Notes under the pieces: model-generated
Database searches by the model: none
What the model saw: only the letters and a program-made list of their open reading frames with translations
What the model was told of the DNA's origin: nothing
Origin: Mycolicibacterium lacusdiani
GTDB lineage: Bacteria > Actinomycetota > Actinomycetes > Mycobacteriales > Mycobacteriaceae
Reading direction: 5' to 3'
DNA: 64,000 bases
NCBI RefSeq assembly: GCF_021916785.1
Contig: NZ_JAKCFC010000002.1
Coordinates: forward strand, 124,001 to 188,000
Shown here: positions 7,982-15,323 of the stretch, piece by piece
How positions within the stretch are numbered: the first letter of the stretch is position 1
How the letters are laid out: each line of letters opens with the position of its first letter
Position numbers and translations under genes: made by a program

Positions 7982-8875
7982 ATGAACTCGAATGAGAAGC
8001 TCCGCGCGCGGTACCGAGCCCGTGAAGCGCAGCGCAGATTGAACGAGGAAAGGGCTCGGCGGGAGCGCGCCAATGCCGACGCCGCCGCGACGATCCGACT
8101 CACGCTGCACCGAGTCGAGTCTGTCGACACATGGGAACGGGTGCGACTCGATCAGGCGCAGGAGCGTGTCCGCGCAGAGGGGGCTAAGAGGCGTGCAGGT
8201 TATCTCGCCGGCCTGCAGGCTGCCGTCGAGCAGATGAGGGACCGGGGCGAGACTTTGGCCAAGATTGCTGCGCTCGTCGATGTCGATGTTCGCGAGATCA
8301 AAGCCGCGCTGCGCAGGGCTCGCACCGCAGACGAGGGAGGACGCGGGATGGCGGGCATCTCGGGTGCGGGTACGCGGTCTGCTCGCTCCGCACCGCAAGG
8401 CGGGGACTTCGAGAGCAGAGACCCGCTGTCCGACAACGCCGCTCGACGTTCAGCCAGCGGTGACGACAACGGCGCCGGTTCCTACGACCCAACTCGGTGT
8501 GTCCGCTGCGAGGCAGTGATGCTTGATATCGACGACGGGCCGCGACGCGGACGTCGTCGGCTGTACTGCTCCGACACATGCCGACGTGACGCCTCGGCGG
8601 CACGTACGGCCGCAGAGCGCTACGGGTCACCCATACGAGTGGTCGAGGTGCGAAAACCCGTTGACTCCTCCAAGCCGACTGCGGAGTCCACAGGGCCGGA
8701 GCCGGCACCCATCGAGCCGCTCGATGCCGTCGGGATCATGCTCGAGAACGACGAGGCGCTGCACGCGTTGCTAGCACGCATGACAGAACAAGCTCGACTC
8801 AAGAACCTGAATCGCCCAACACTGACCGCCGCGAGAGAACTCGCAAAAGTCGTACACCCGCTGCGTAGTTGGTGA
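7982..8875 (+). CDS. Element cargo protein: Arg-rich coiled coil plus Cys4 zinc finger
   Basis: 297 aa from ATG 7982; no good ribosome binding site, and the frame is open upstream to 7607, so the start is uncertain. Residues about 5-75 are a charged helix likely to form a coiled coil (AREAQRRLNEERARRERANA). A putative HTH-like stretch follows (RDRGETLAKIAALVDVDVRE). A treble-clef-like zinc finger is visible as CVRCEAVML near 179 and YCSDTCRRDASAAR near 200, giving CxxC...CxxxC. I do not recognise a family with known function; such proteins are common in actinobacterial integrated elements. Convergent with the minus-strand genes of the element. Confidence 0.55.
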   Translation: MNSNEKLRARYRAREAQRRLNEERARRERANADAAATIRLTLHRVESVDTWERVRLDQAQERVRAEGAKRRAGYLAGLQAAVEQMRDRGETLAKIAALVDVDVREIKAALRRARTADEGGRGMAGISGAGTRSARSAPQGGDFESRDPLSDNAARRSASGDDNGAGSYDPTRCVRCEAVMLDIDDGPRRGRRRLYCSDTCRRDASAARTAAERYGSPIRVVEVRKPVDSSKPTAESTGPEPAPIEPLDAVGIMLENDEALHALLARMTEQARLKNLNRPTLTAARELAKVVHPLRSW

Positions 8876-8907
8876 GCAGTCCCGCCCACGCACCAGGCAG
8901 CAGTCGG

Positions 8908-9366
8908 TCAGCGTGTCCTACGCCGGCGGTGTCTTCGGCTGGCAGGACTGCATCCGGTCATACTCGCGACGGCACGACCGAGGCTATGAATGGACCATCC
9001 GGCGAGTTCGGCTGCGAGGTCCTCGATGTCCCACTCCAGCTCGTGAATTGCCGATCGACGCTTGGCCTTGATCATTTCGCTTGCGTCGTCGTGGTGGGGT
9101 CGGATCCCGTGTTGGCGTTCATAGCCATCAACAACGGTGTCGATCACGTCGTCAAGCGTGGTGATCAAACGAGTCGCGGCCATGTCCGCGTTCTCTGCGA
9201 TGTACTCGTCGCAGTCCTCCTGGGGCCAGGATGGCGGGAATTGCAAGTGCGATCGGTAGAGGTCCCTGATTGCTCTGTCGAAGTCCCCGGAGAACTGGAT
9301 GTCGGGCCAATCCGCAACTGCCGCGTCGGCCAGTTTCTTCACATCGTCTTCGAGACTCACGACCAT
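8908..9366 (-). CDS. Hypothetical acidic protein of the integrative element
   Basis: 152 aa from ATG 9366; GTG 9360, two codons inside, has better spacing (8 bases) from the GGGAGG ribosome binding site. Predicted largely helical and acidic at first (LEDDVKKLADAAVADWPDI) with a basic C-terminus ending in RRHRRRRTR. No known motif. It lies 75 bases after the ATPase gene on the same strand and is probably co-transcribed. Function unknown; the basic tail could contact DNA. Confidence 0.5.
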   Translation of the reverse strand: MVVSLEDDVKKLADAAVADWPDIQFSGDFDRAIRDLYRSHLQFPPSWPQEDCDEYIAENADMAATRLITTLDDVIDTVVDGYERQHGIRPHHDDASEMIKAKRRSAIHELEWDIEDLAAELAGWSIHSLGRAVASMTGCSPASRRHRRRRTR

Positions 9367-9441
9367 CGCCTCCCGGTTCCATCTCCGATGATGCTCGCCG
9401 GCACCGACAACACACCGCATTGTGTGCTGGCGGACGGTGAC

Positions 9442-11010
9442 TCAGGAGGCTTCTATGGACAGGTCTTCGACAGGCTCCTCAGGAACTGAGTCCGGCGCGA
9501 TATCCGCGTTGCCCAGCCCGCCGCGGCTACCCCGCAGCAGCGAGGGACGCGAGGGTTGCGAGGCTTGATCTGCCGACACATCTTTGGCGGGCGGGTAAAC
9601 GGTCCACAGCAGCACATTCCGGTGATTCCGCGCGCCATCGTCCTCGATCACCCAGCCAAGGCTTCGAAGCGCGGGCGCGTGCCGTTTCAGAAGCGCTGTG
9701 ACGTCCCGACCGTTCCTGGGCCGCTCCTTCGGCCTGCGCCAGGTGTCGCCGGCCGGTGTGACTGCCGCAAGCAGGTCCGCTCCGGATCCCGCGATGATTG
9801 GCTCCTCGATGTGTTGGCGCAGCCGTTCAATGAACGGGTCGGCGGACAGACTGTCTTCGGAGAGTTGGCTGGCGCGCGACAAGTAACGACGGAAGCCATT
9901 GGTCGACAGAAACTCATCGACGGCCGCCAGCGTGCGACTGAAGTCCGCCATCCGTGGCGACACATCGACCGAGATGGTCTCGAGGCGTTGATGGACTAAG
10001 GCGGCCAGATCGAGCAGCCCACTCAGAATGCCTGGTAGAGCCGTGCGCCACTGTTGTCGCATCGTGGCCTCCGGTTGTCGCATGTGGCGATCAATGCGTC
10101 GCAGCTCGACCGTCGCCAGTCGTTCTGCAAGGTCGGGTCGCACAGCGCCGACGTCGATGCCGTTGATGATGACGCACCGACGGAACTTGATGACCGCTAG
10201 GTCGGCGTCGGTGTACAACGCTCGTTTGACGTTGCCGTCGCCCGTGGCGGCGCGGCACAGCGAGTCCGACAGCCACGGCGGGATGGTGGACAGATTGTCG
10301 AGGGCGACTACCCATGACCCGGATGCCGCGGTCACCCAAGAGTCAGCGTCGCGCGGCGCTTGGCGCAACGGGACGGGGGAGGGATCGATCAGATCGACCA
10401 GCATGCGCGTCGTCGTGCTCTTGGCGCTGCCCTGTTCGGCGAAGAGTGCCAACACAGGATGCGGGACATCGCACTGGACGAGCGCGGCGACGAGCACCGC
10501 GAGGAGGACGGGTCGGTCCTCGACGTTGATGTTGACGAAATCCCACAGTCGATCCAAATCACCCACCGACGGCAGTGGCATCGCGGCCGTCAGCTTGCTT
10601 CGCAAGAAACGAACCGGGGCGGAATCGGTGACAGTCCACCGTCCCTGGCCGATGCGGATCACCTTGCCGTCAGGTCGTCCAGTATCGATGTAGTTGATAC
10701 CGTCCAGTTCTGCGACGCGCAGATACAACTTCTCCGGAGCCTTGATGGCGGCCATGCCTTCGAGGATCAACGTGGCGTCAGTGAGTGCCTGGCCGACGGC
10801 GACAGTGCCGGTGTCGCGGAAGTAGCGCGAGGCGAGTTCGGCTCGCAGGCCGGCCTTGCCGGCGCGTAGCAGCATCGCCAGGTGCGGCCGCGTGCGTTCG
10901 GCGCCGAAGGGTTCACCGTCCTCGGAGACGCCGAGGCAATATCGCTCTTGGGCCATCTCCACCAGCCGAACGGCAACGGACTTTTTGTCGGTCTCGGCCC
11001 TGGCACTCAA
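9442..11010 (-). CDS. Helicase-like P-loop ATPase of an integrative element
   Basis: 522 aa. The start is taken as TTG 11010 with a weak GGGAAA upstream. Central ATPase: a Walker A variant FAEQGSAKSTTTRML at about residues 188-202 (GSAKS in place of GxGKS), Walker B VVALDNLS about 45 residues later, then ATGDGNVKR and a strand ending FRRCVIINGID, an arrangement like superfamily 3 helicases and the ATPase half of element-encoded primase-helicases. No primase (AEP or TOPRIM) motif is seen in the N-terminus. The likely role is autonomous replication or copy-number increase of the excised element. Followed by the small hypothetical gene, preceded by the AlpA-like gene. Confidence 0.65.
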   Translation of the reverse strand: MSARAETDKKSVAVRLVEMAQERYCLGVSEDGEPFGAERTRPHLAMLLRAGKAGLRAELASRYFRDTGTVAVGQALTDATLILEGMAAIKAPEKLYLRVAELDGINYIDTGRPDGKVIRIGQGRWTVTDSAPVRFLRSKLTAAMPLPSVGDLDRLWDFVNINVEDRPVLLAVLVAALVQCDVPHPVLALFAEQGSAKSTTTRMLVDLIDPSPVPLRQAPRDADSWVTAASGSWVVALDNLSTIPPWLSDSLCRAATGDGNVKRALYTDADLAVIKFRRCVIINGIDVGAVRPDLAERLATVELRRIDRHMRQPEATMRQQWRTALPGILSGLLDLAALVHQRLETISVDVSPRMADFSRTLAAVDEFLSTNGFRRYLSRASQLSEDSLSADPFIERLRQHIEEPIIAGSGADLLAAVTPAGDTWRRPKERPRNGRDVTALLKRHAPALRSLGWVIEDDGARNHRNVLLWTVYPPAKDVSADQASQPSRPSLLRGSRGGLGNADIAPDSVPEEPVEDLSIEAS

Positions 11011-11100
11011 TGCTTTTCCCGCCTACGAAGCTTCTGAAGGCGGGCATGGCAGGTTATTCTCATGAGGAGTCCTCCGGTTGAGCGATCGGGTGGTTCGAAT

Positions 11101-11131
11101 GAAAGACCTCGGCTAGGACCCGGGGTCTTTC
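11101..11131. terminator. Hairpin between the AlpA-like and ATPase genes
   Basis: GAAAGACC (11101-11108) pairs perfectly with GGTCTTTC (11124-11131) across a 15-base loop. No T-tract follows on either strand, so it is a possible attenuator or processing site rather than a strong intrinsic terminator. Confidence 0.35.
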
Positions 11132-11144
11132 TCAATTGCGGATC

Positions 11145-11342
11145 TCACGCGGCGTCGCCGCCTCCACGCCGAGTTGCAATTTCTTGCTCCGAGATCCACC
11201 GCAGCACCTCGTCGCGGCGGTAGACGACGCGGCGGCCCAAGGCAAAACTGGCAGGCCCGATATCGCAGTGGCGCCAGTAGCGCAGGGTCCCGACGGGGAC
11301 GCCGATGATTTCCGAAACCTGTTTCGCGTTCAGTAGATCCAT
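11145..11342 (-). CDS. AlpA/excisionase-type winged-HTH DNA-binding protein
   Basis: 65 aa, start ATG 11342 with GAGGAG 6 bases upstream. The sequence MDLLNAKQVSEIIGVPVGTL is the MerR-like winged-helix entry, followed by RYWRHCDIGPASFALGRRVV and RRDEVLRWISEQ, the usual layout of small excisionases and AlpA-type regulators. Divergent from the integrase across 167 bases, the classic arrangement by which such proteins bend att DNA and regulate integrase expression. Probably the recombination directionality factor of the element. Confidence 0.75.
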   Translation of the reverse strand: MDLLNAKQVSEIIGVPVGTLRYWRHCDIGPASFALGRRVVYRRDEVLRWISEQEIATRRGGGDAA

Positions 11343-11509
11343 CTGATGCTCCTCAAAGGTGTGTTCTGTCAACGAATCCAACGCTGGTGGTGGCGCCCCG
11401 TATTTGTCCACCACTACCCTGCAGATCACTTGCAAATTGACTCCAGCCGAACGGTTTCGTCGGCTGTCGGTAGTCGATGTGAAACTGGGCACCAAGGGAG
11501 GTGGCTCAC

Positions 11510-12679
11510 ATGCAGCGACGAAACCGCCGCGCGGGCGTCGAGGACAGGTGGCGTCGATCAGACGGAAGCCCTTCCGCGCGCAGTGGTAGGGGACGCCGGT
11601 GGTTGGCCCGGTATGTGGACGACCAGGGTGGAGAGAACACGCGGTCATTCGAACGCAAGGTCGATGCGCAGGCCTTTCTCAACGAGATCACTGCCGCCCA
11701 GACGATCGGCACCTATGTCGCGCCGAAAGCGGGCCGCATCACCGTCCGCGAGGTGCATACCAAATGGCTTGGGACGCAGAGCCATTTGAAGGAGACCACG
11801 GTCGCGACACGCGCGTTCGCCTGGTCGGGCTACGTGGAAGGACGGTGGTCCGCCGTTGCGGTGGCCGACGTGCAGTCGTCGGACATCAGAGCGTGGGTGC
11901 AGGAACTGGCGGCCGGCGGAGCCAAGCCCGCCACCATCGAGAACGCGCTTAGCGTCTTGCGCCAGATCCTCGAGATGGCCGTCGAGGACCGCCGGATCCC
12001 CCGGAATCCGTGCACGGGAGTGAAGTCGCCGCGACGACAGCACCGATCGCGGGGCTATCTGACGCACCAGCAGGTGGAGCTTCTGGCATGCGAGGTTGGC
12101 GAGTACGCCACCGTTGTCCGATTTCTCGCTTACACCGGGTTGCGTTGGGGCGAGATGGCAGCGCTGCGGGTGGAGTCATTCGACATGTTGCGTCGCCGGG
12201 TCAACATCCGCGAGGCAATCGCCGAGGTCAACGGACGGGTGGTGTGGTCCACGCCGAAATCCCATGAACGTCGCTCGGTGCCCTTCCCGGCGTTCCTCGC
12301 CAAGCTGCTGGCCGCGCAAATGATCGGCAAAAAGCGTGAGGACTTGGTGTTCACATCACCAGGGGGAGCGCTGCTCCGAGTGTCGACCTGGCGGCCGCGA
12401 GTCTTCAACGTGGCTGTCCAACGCCTCCAGGAAGCAGACCCGGCGTACCCCACCGTCACGCCCCATGATCTCCGTCATACGGCGGCATCCCTGTCGATCA
12501 GTGCGGGGGCCAACGTGAAGGCGGTCCAAACGATGCTCGGACACGCGTCTGCGGTCCTCACCTTGGATACCTATGCCGACCTGTTCCCGGACGACCTGGA
12601 GCAGGTTTCGGTTGCACTAGATGCGGCGCGCATGCGGTCTTTGGCAGCCACTGCGGACCAGCTGCGGACTGAGAAGTAA
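11510..12679 (+). CDS. int: Tyrosine recombinase (phage/ICE-type integrase)
   Basis: 389 aa, start ATG 11510 with AAGGGAGG 8 bases upstream. An Arg-rich N-terminal arm-binding region and a SAM-like core-binding domain precede the catalytic domain. All six active-site positions are visible: Arg212 in TGLRWGE, Lys250 in TPKSHERR, His319 and Arg322 in HDLRHTA, His345 in LGHAS and Tyr355 in TLDTYADLF, so it should be active. It ends 53 bases from the 3' end of tRNA-Pro, the expected place for an integrase that uses that tRNA as attB. The gene is plus strand, reading toward the tRNA. Confidence 0.9.
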   Translation: MQRRNRRAGVEDRWRRSDGSPSARSGRGRRWLARYVDDQGGENTRSFERKVDAQAFLNEITAAQTIGTYVAPKAGRITVREVHTKWLGTQSHLKETTVATRAFAWSGYVEGRWSAVAVADVQSSDIRAWVQELAAGGAKPATIENALSVLRQILEMAVEDRRIPRNPCTGVKSPRRQHRSRGYLTHQQVELLACEVGEYATVVRFLAYTGLRWGEMAALRVESFDMLRRRVNIREAIAEVNGRVVWSTPKSHERRSVPFPAFLAKLLAAQMIGKKREDLVFTSPGGALLRVSTWRPRVFNVAVQRLQEADPAYPTVTPHDLRHTAASLSISAGANVKAVQTMLGHASAVLTLDTYADLFPDDLEQVSVALDAARMRSLAATADQLRTEK

Positions 12680-12681
12680 GA

Positions 12682-12712
12682 AGGCCCCGACCGAATCTCC
12701 CGGTCAGGGCCT
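12682..12712 (+). terminator. Terminator-like hairpin after the integrase
   Basis: AGGCCCCGACCG (12682-12693) and CGGTCAGGGCCT (12701-12712) pair over 12 bases with one C-A mismatch and a 7-base loop. It lies between the converging integrase and tRNA-Pro and could end transcription from both sides. Confidence 0.6.
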
Positions 12713-12732
12713 CTCACCTGCGATCCTGCGAG

Positions 12733-12806
12733 TCGGGGTGGCGGGATTCGAACCCACGACCTCTTCGTCCCGAACGAAGCACGCTACCAAGCTGCGCCAC
12801 ACCCCG
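12733..12806 (-). tRNA. tRNA-Pro (anticodon CGG)
   Basis: On the minus strand the acceptor stem CGGGGTG pairs with CACCCCG, the discriminator base is A at 12733, and no CCA is encoded. The anticodon arm CTTCG-TTCGGGA-CGAAG places CGG at positions 34-36, decoding CCG proline. The T-arm GGTTCGAATCC is intact. The 3' half is the likely attB of the adjacent integrase and has been kept functional. Confidence 0.95.
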
Positions 12807-13052
12807 CGGAGAGCCACGACAGCGTATCGCACGGGGGCCGATGGAAGCCAAACGCCGACGTCACACCCACGACGCGTGTAGTGCCCGACGCGGGTGGGTA
12901 GCCCGAATGCAGCATGAAGCGCCGCGACGGCAACGTTGCGACCACGGAGATCACCATCGGGTAACGACCCGGCGCGGGATGAAAGTGGCAGATCGTGGCG
13001 TTGATGACAATCGAAGGACGTGCACGAGCACGACCCGGAGAAGGAGAGATCG

Positions 13053-13244
13053 ATGACCGGTTTGGGAGCTGCCCTCTACGGTGGATTCTTCGGTCTTGCA
13101 GCCCTGTGGTTGTTCCTGACGTCCGACGCGGTCGGCCGACGGGAAGATCAGGGCCAGGCGCCCGAGCGTTCGAACTCGACCAACGTCGCCGCCGAGGCGG
13201 AGGGGTCCAGCCCCGCGCTGGCCAGCCACTCGTCGCTGAAGTAG
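13053..13244 (+). CDS. Possible small single-span membrane protein
   Basis: 63 aa, ATG 13053 with GGAGAG about 6 bases upstream. Residues 4-24 form one hydrophobic helix ([20 protein letters not shown]) followed by a polar tail. The last 97 bases run antisense to the 3' end of the PLP-lyase gene, where reading frame is constrained by that gene, so only the membrane part is independent support. It may be a real small envelope protein or chance. Confidence 0.35.
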   Translation: MTGLGAALYGGFFGLAALWLFLTSDAVGRREDQGQAPERSNSTNVAAEAEGSSPALASHSSLK

Positions 13245-14272
13245 GTGTCGGAGTAGCGGTCGCCGCTATCGGCGATCAGCGTCACGACCGACCCACTACG
13301 GCCATTGGCGATCATCTCGGCGATCAAGCCGAACGCGCCCCACACGTTCGTCCCCGTCGACGGACCCACTCGGCGCCCCAGCACTGCGCTCACGTGGTGG
13401 GCTGCTGCCACCGAGGACGCGTCGGGGACCTGAACCATCCGGTCCACGACATCTGGTAGGAACGACGGCTCGACCCGCGGTCTACCGATTCCCTCGATGC
13501 GCGACGACGAACCGCCGACCGCGTGCCCCTGGGCGTACGACGGGAAGAACGCGGAGTTCTCCGGATCCACGACGCACAACCGGGTTTGATGGCGCCGGTA
13601 GCGAATGTAGCGACCGATGGTCGCGCTCGTCCCGCCGGTTCCCGCGCCCACCACGATCCACTCCGGGCAGGGATGCGCCTCGGAGCCCATCTGCTGATAG
13701 ATCGACTCGGCGATGTTGTTGTTGCCACGCCAGTCCGTCGCCCGCTCGGCGTTGGTGAACTGATCCAGGTAGTGCCCACCGGTCTCGTCCGCCAGCCGCT
13801 CCGCTTCGGCGTACACCTGAGATGCCTCGGCGACGAAGTGGCAACGGCCGCCCTGAGATTCGATCAGGCGGATCTTCGAGGCACTGGTCGACGTCGGCAT
13901 CACCGCGATGAACGGCAGACCCAGCATCGCCGCGAAGTACGCCTCCGACACCGCCGTCGAGCCCGATGACGCCTCGATGACCGTGGTGCCCTCGGTGATC
14001 CAGCCGTTGCAGAGGCCGTACAGGAACAGCGACCGCGCCAACCGGTGCTTGAGGCTGCCGGTGATGTGGGTGGTCTCGTCCTTCAGATACAGCTGGACGT
14101 CCGGCCCGGCGGAGCTGTTCCGCCCCGGGTACGCGCTCCACGCCGAAGGCAGCGGATACCGCAGCAGATGGGTGTCGGCGCTGCGGCGAGCGTCGGCTTC
14201 GATCAACCGGACCGCATCGTCGGCCCACTGACGTGGCTGGCTTCGGGAAGCGACCGACGACCCGTCGGTCAA
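13148..14272 (-). CDS. PLP-dependent cysteine synthase-like lyase (Rv3684 homolog)
   Basis: 374 aa from TTG 14272, whose TTGA overlaps the stop of the metallophosphoesterase gene; no ATG or GTG start fits. Fold-type II PLP signatures: [19 protein letters not shown], with the Schiff-base lysine in GSLKHR, then [18 protein letters not shown] for phosphate and substrate contacts, and [18 protein letters not shown], the glycine-rich PLP phosphate loop. It belongs to the cysteine synthase/cystathionine beta-synthase family; its exact reaction is not established. Cytosolic. Synteny with Rv3683-Rv3684 is preserved. Confidence 0.8.
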   Translation of the reverse strand: MTDGSSVASRSQPRQWADDAVRLIEADARRSADTHLLRYPLPSAWSAYPGRNSSAGPDVQLYLKDETTHITGSLKHRLARSLFLYGLCNGWITEGTTVIEASSGSTAVSEAYFAAMLGLPFIAVMPTSTSASKIRLIESQGGRCHFVAEASQVYAEAERLADETGGHYLDQFTNAERATDWRGNNNIAESIYQQMGSEAHPCPEWIVVGAGTGGTSATIGRYIRYRRHQTRLCVVDPENSAFFPSYAQGHAVGGSSSRIEGIGRPRVEPSFLPDVVDRMVQVPDASSVAAAHHVSAVLGRRVGPSTGTNVWGAFGLIAEMIANGRSGSVVTLIADSGDRYSDTYFSDEWLASAGLDPSASAATLVEFERSGAWP

Positions 14273-15228
14273 CGCGCCGACATGGTGGGCTGCGATTGGC
14301 TCGCCGTGGAGCCCGCGAAACCGCCTCCGGTGGGAGCCGCGATCAGAGTCAGCAACGTCGCTTCCGGCCGGCAGCAGAACCGCACCGGCGAGTACGGCGA
14401 CGTGCCGATGCCCGCCGAGACGTGCAGCTGGGTCCTGGCACCCCACTGCGACGGACCCTTGGCCCGCGACGGATCGAGATCGCAGTTGGTGACGACGGCG
14501 CCGTAGAACGGCACGCACAGCTGACCGCCGTGGGTGTGACCGGCCATGACCAGCTGATAGCCGTCGTCGGCGAACCGGTCCAGCACCCGCGTGTAGGGCG
14601 CGTGGACCAGACCCAGCGACAGGTTGGCGGCCGGGTTCGGCCTGCCGGCGATCGTGTCGTACCGGTCCCGGGTGAGGTGCGGATCGTCGACGCCCGCCGC
14701 CGCGATCACCAGTCCGTTGACGTCGATCTCACGGCGGTTGTGCGTCATGTCGTGCCACCCGCGCTCGCTGAACGCTGCGCGCAGATCCTGCCAGGGCAGC
14801 GGGGAGCCGGTGACGCGCCGCGACTTGTCGAACAGGTAGCTCGCCGGATTCTTCGGCCGCGGCCCGAAGTAGTCGTTGCTGCCGAACACGAACAGCCCCG
14901 GCACCGACAGCAGGTCGCCCATCGCCTGAACGACGGCGGGCACCGCCTTCGGATGTGCGAGGTTGTCGCCGGTGTTGACGACGAGGTCGGGACTCCACTG
15001 CGCCAGCTCGCGGAGCCACGCCTGCTTGCGGCGCTGTCCGGGCCGCATGTGGAAGTCCGAGAGGTGCAGGACGCGCAGCGGCGACGAACCGGGAGTCAAG
15101 ACCGGCATCGTGACCTCGCGGACGACGAACGCATTGCGCTCGATCAGCGAGCCATATGCCAGCCCGGCGACCAGCGTGCCTGTGGCTGCCGCCGCCGAAC
15201 TCTTCAGAACGGTGGAAGGGTCGGGCAT
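14269..15228 (-). CDS. Membrane-anchored calcineurin-like metallophosphoesterase (Rv3683 homolog)
   Basis: 319 aa. An N-terminal hydrophobic helix (about residues 9-26) is followed by the metal-binding motifs of the calcineurin superfamily: LHLSDFHM (DxH), VNTGDNLA (GDxx), [12 protein letters not shown] (GN[H/D]), GLVHAPYT and [10 protein letters not shown] (GHTH). The fold hydrolyses phosphomonoesters or diesters with a dinuclear metal centre, probably at the membrane. It overlaps the PLP-lyase start and follows ponA2 on the same strand after 95 bases, suggesting a ponA2-linked transcript; substrate unknown. Confidence 0.85.
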   Translation of the reverse strand: MPDPSTVLKSSAAAATGTLVAGLAYGSLIERNAFVVREVTMPVLTPGSSPLRVLHLSDFHMRPGQRRKQAWLRELAQWSPDLVVNTGDNLAHPKAVPAVVQAMGDLLSVPGLFVFGSNDYFGPRPKNPASYLFDKSRRVTGSPLPWQDLRAAFSERGWHDMTHNRREIDVNGLVIAAAGVDDPHLTRDRYDTIAGRPNPAANLSLGLVHAPYTRVLDRFADDGYQLVMAGHTHGGQLCVPFYGAVVTNCDLDPSRAKGPSQWGARTQLHVSAGIGTSPYSPVRFCCRPEATLLTLIAAPTGGGFAGSTASQSQPTMSAR

Positions 15229-15323
15229 ATAGGCAGCTTACTGCCACCGGCGCGCGCGGTCGGGTTTCCGTGCCAGTCGACGGGGTCGACCCCCAGGTCC
15301 GACGGACACGGCCACCCTCACGG

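Larger units (their letters stand above)
7982..12733. mobile_element. Small tRNA-Pro-associated integrative element
   Basis: Integrase, AlpA-type HTH gene, helicase-like ATPase and two cargo genes lie directly against the 3' end of a tRNA gene. There is no capsid, terminase, relaxase or FtsK-type transfer gene, so it resembles a minimal replicating integrative element or phage satellite, or the remnant of a larger one. The right limit is the tRNA 3' end; the left limit is not defined because no second att copy was found, and the true element could extend further left. Confidence 0.6.
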
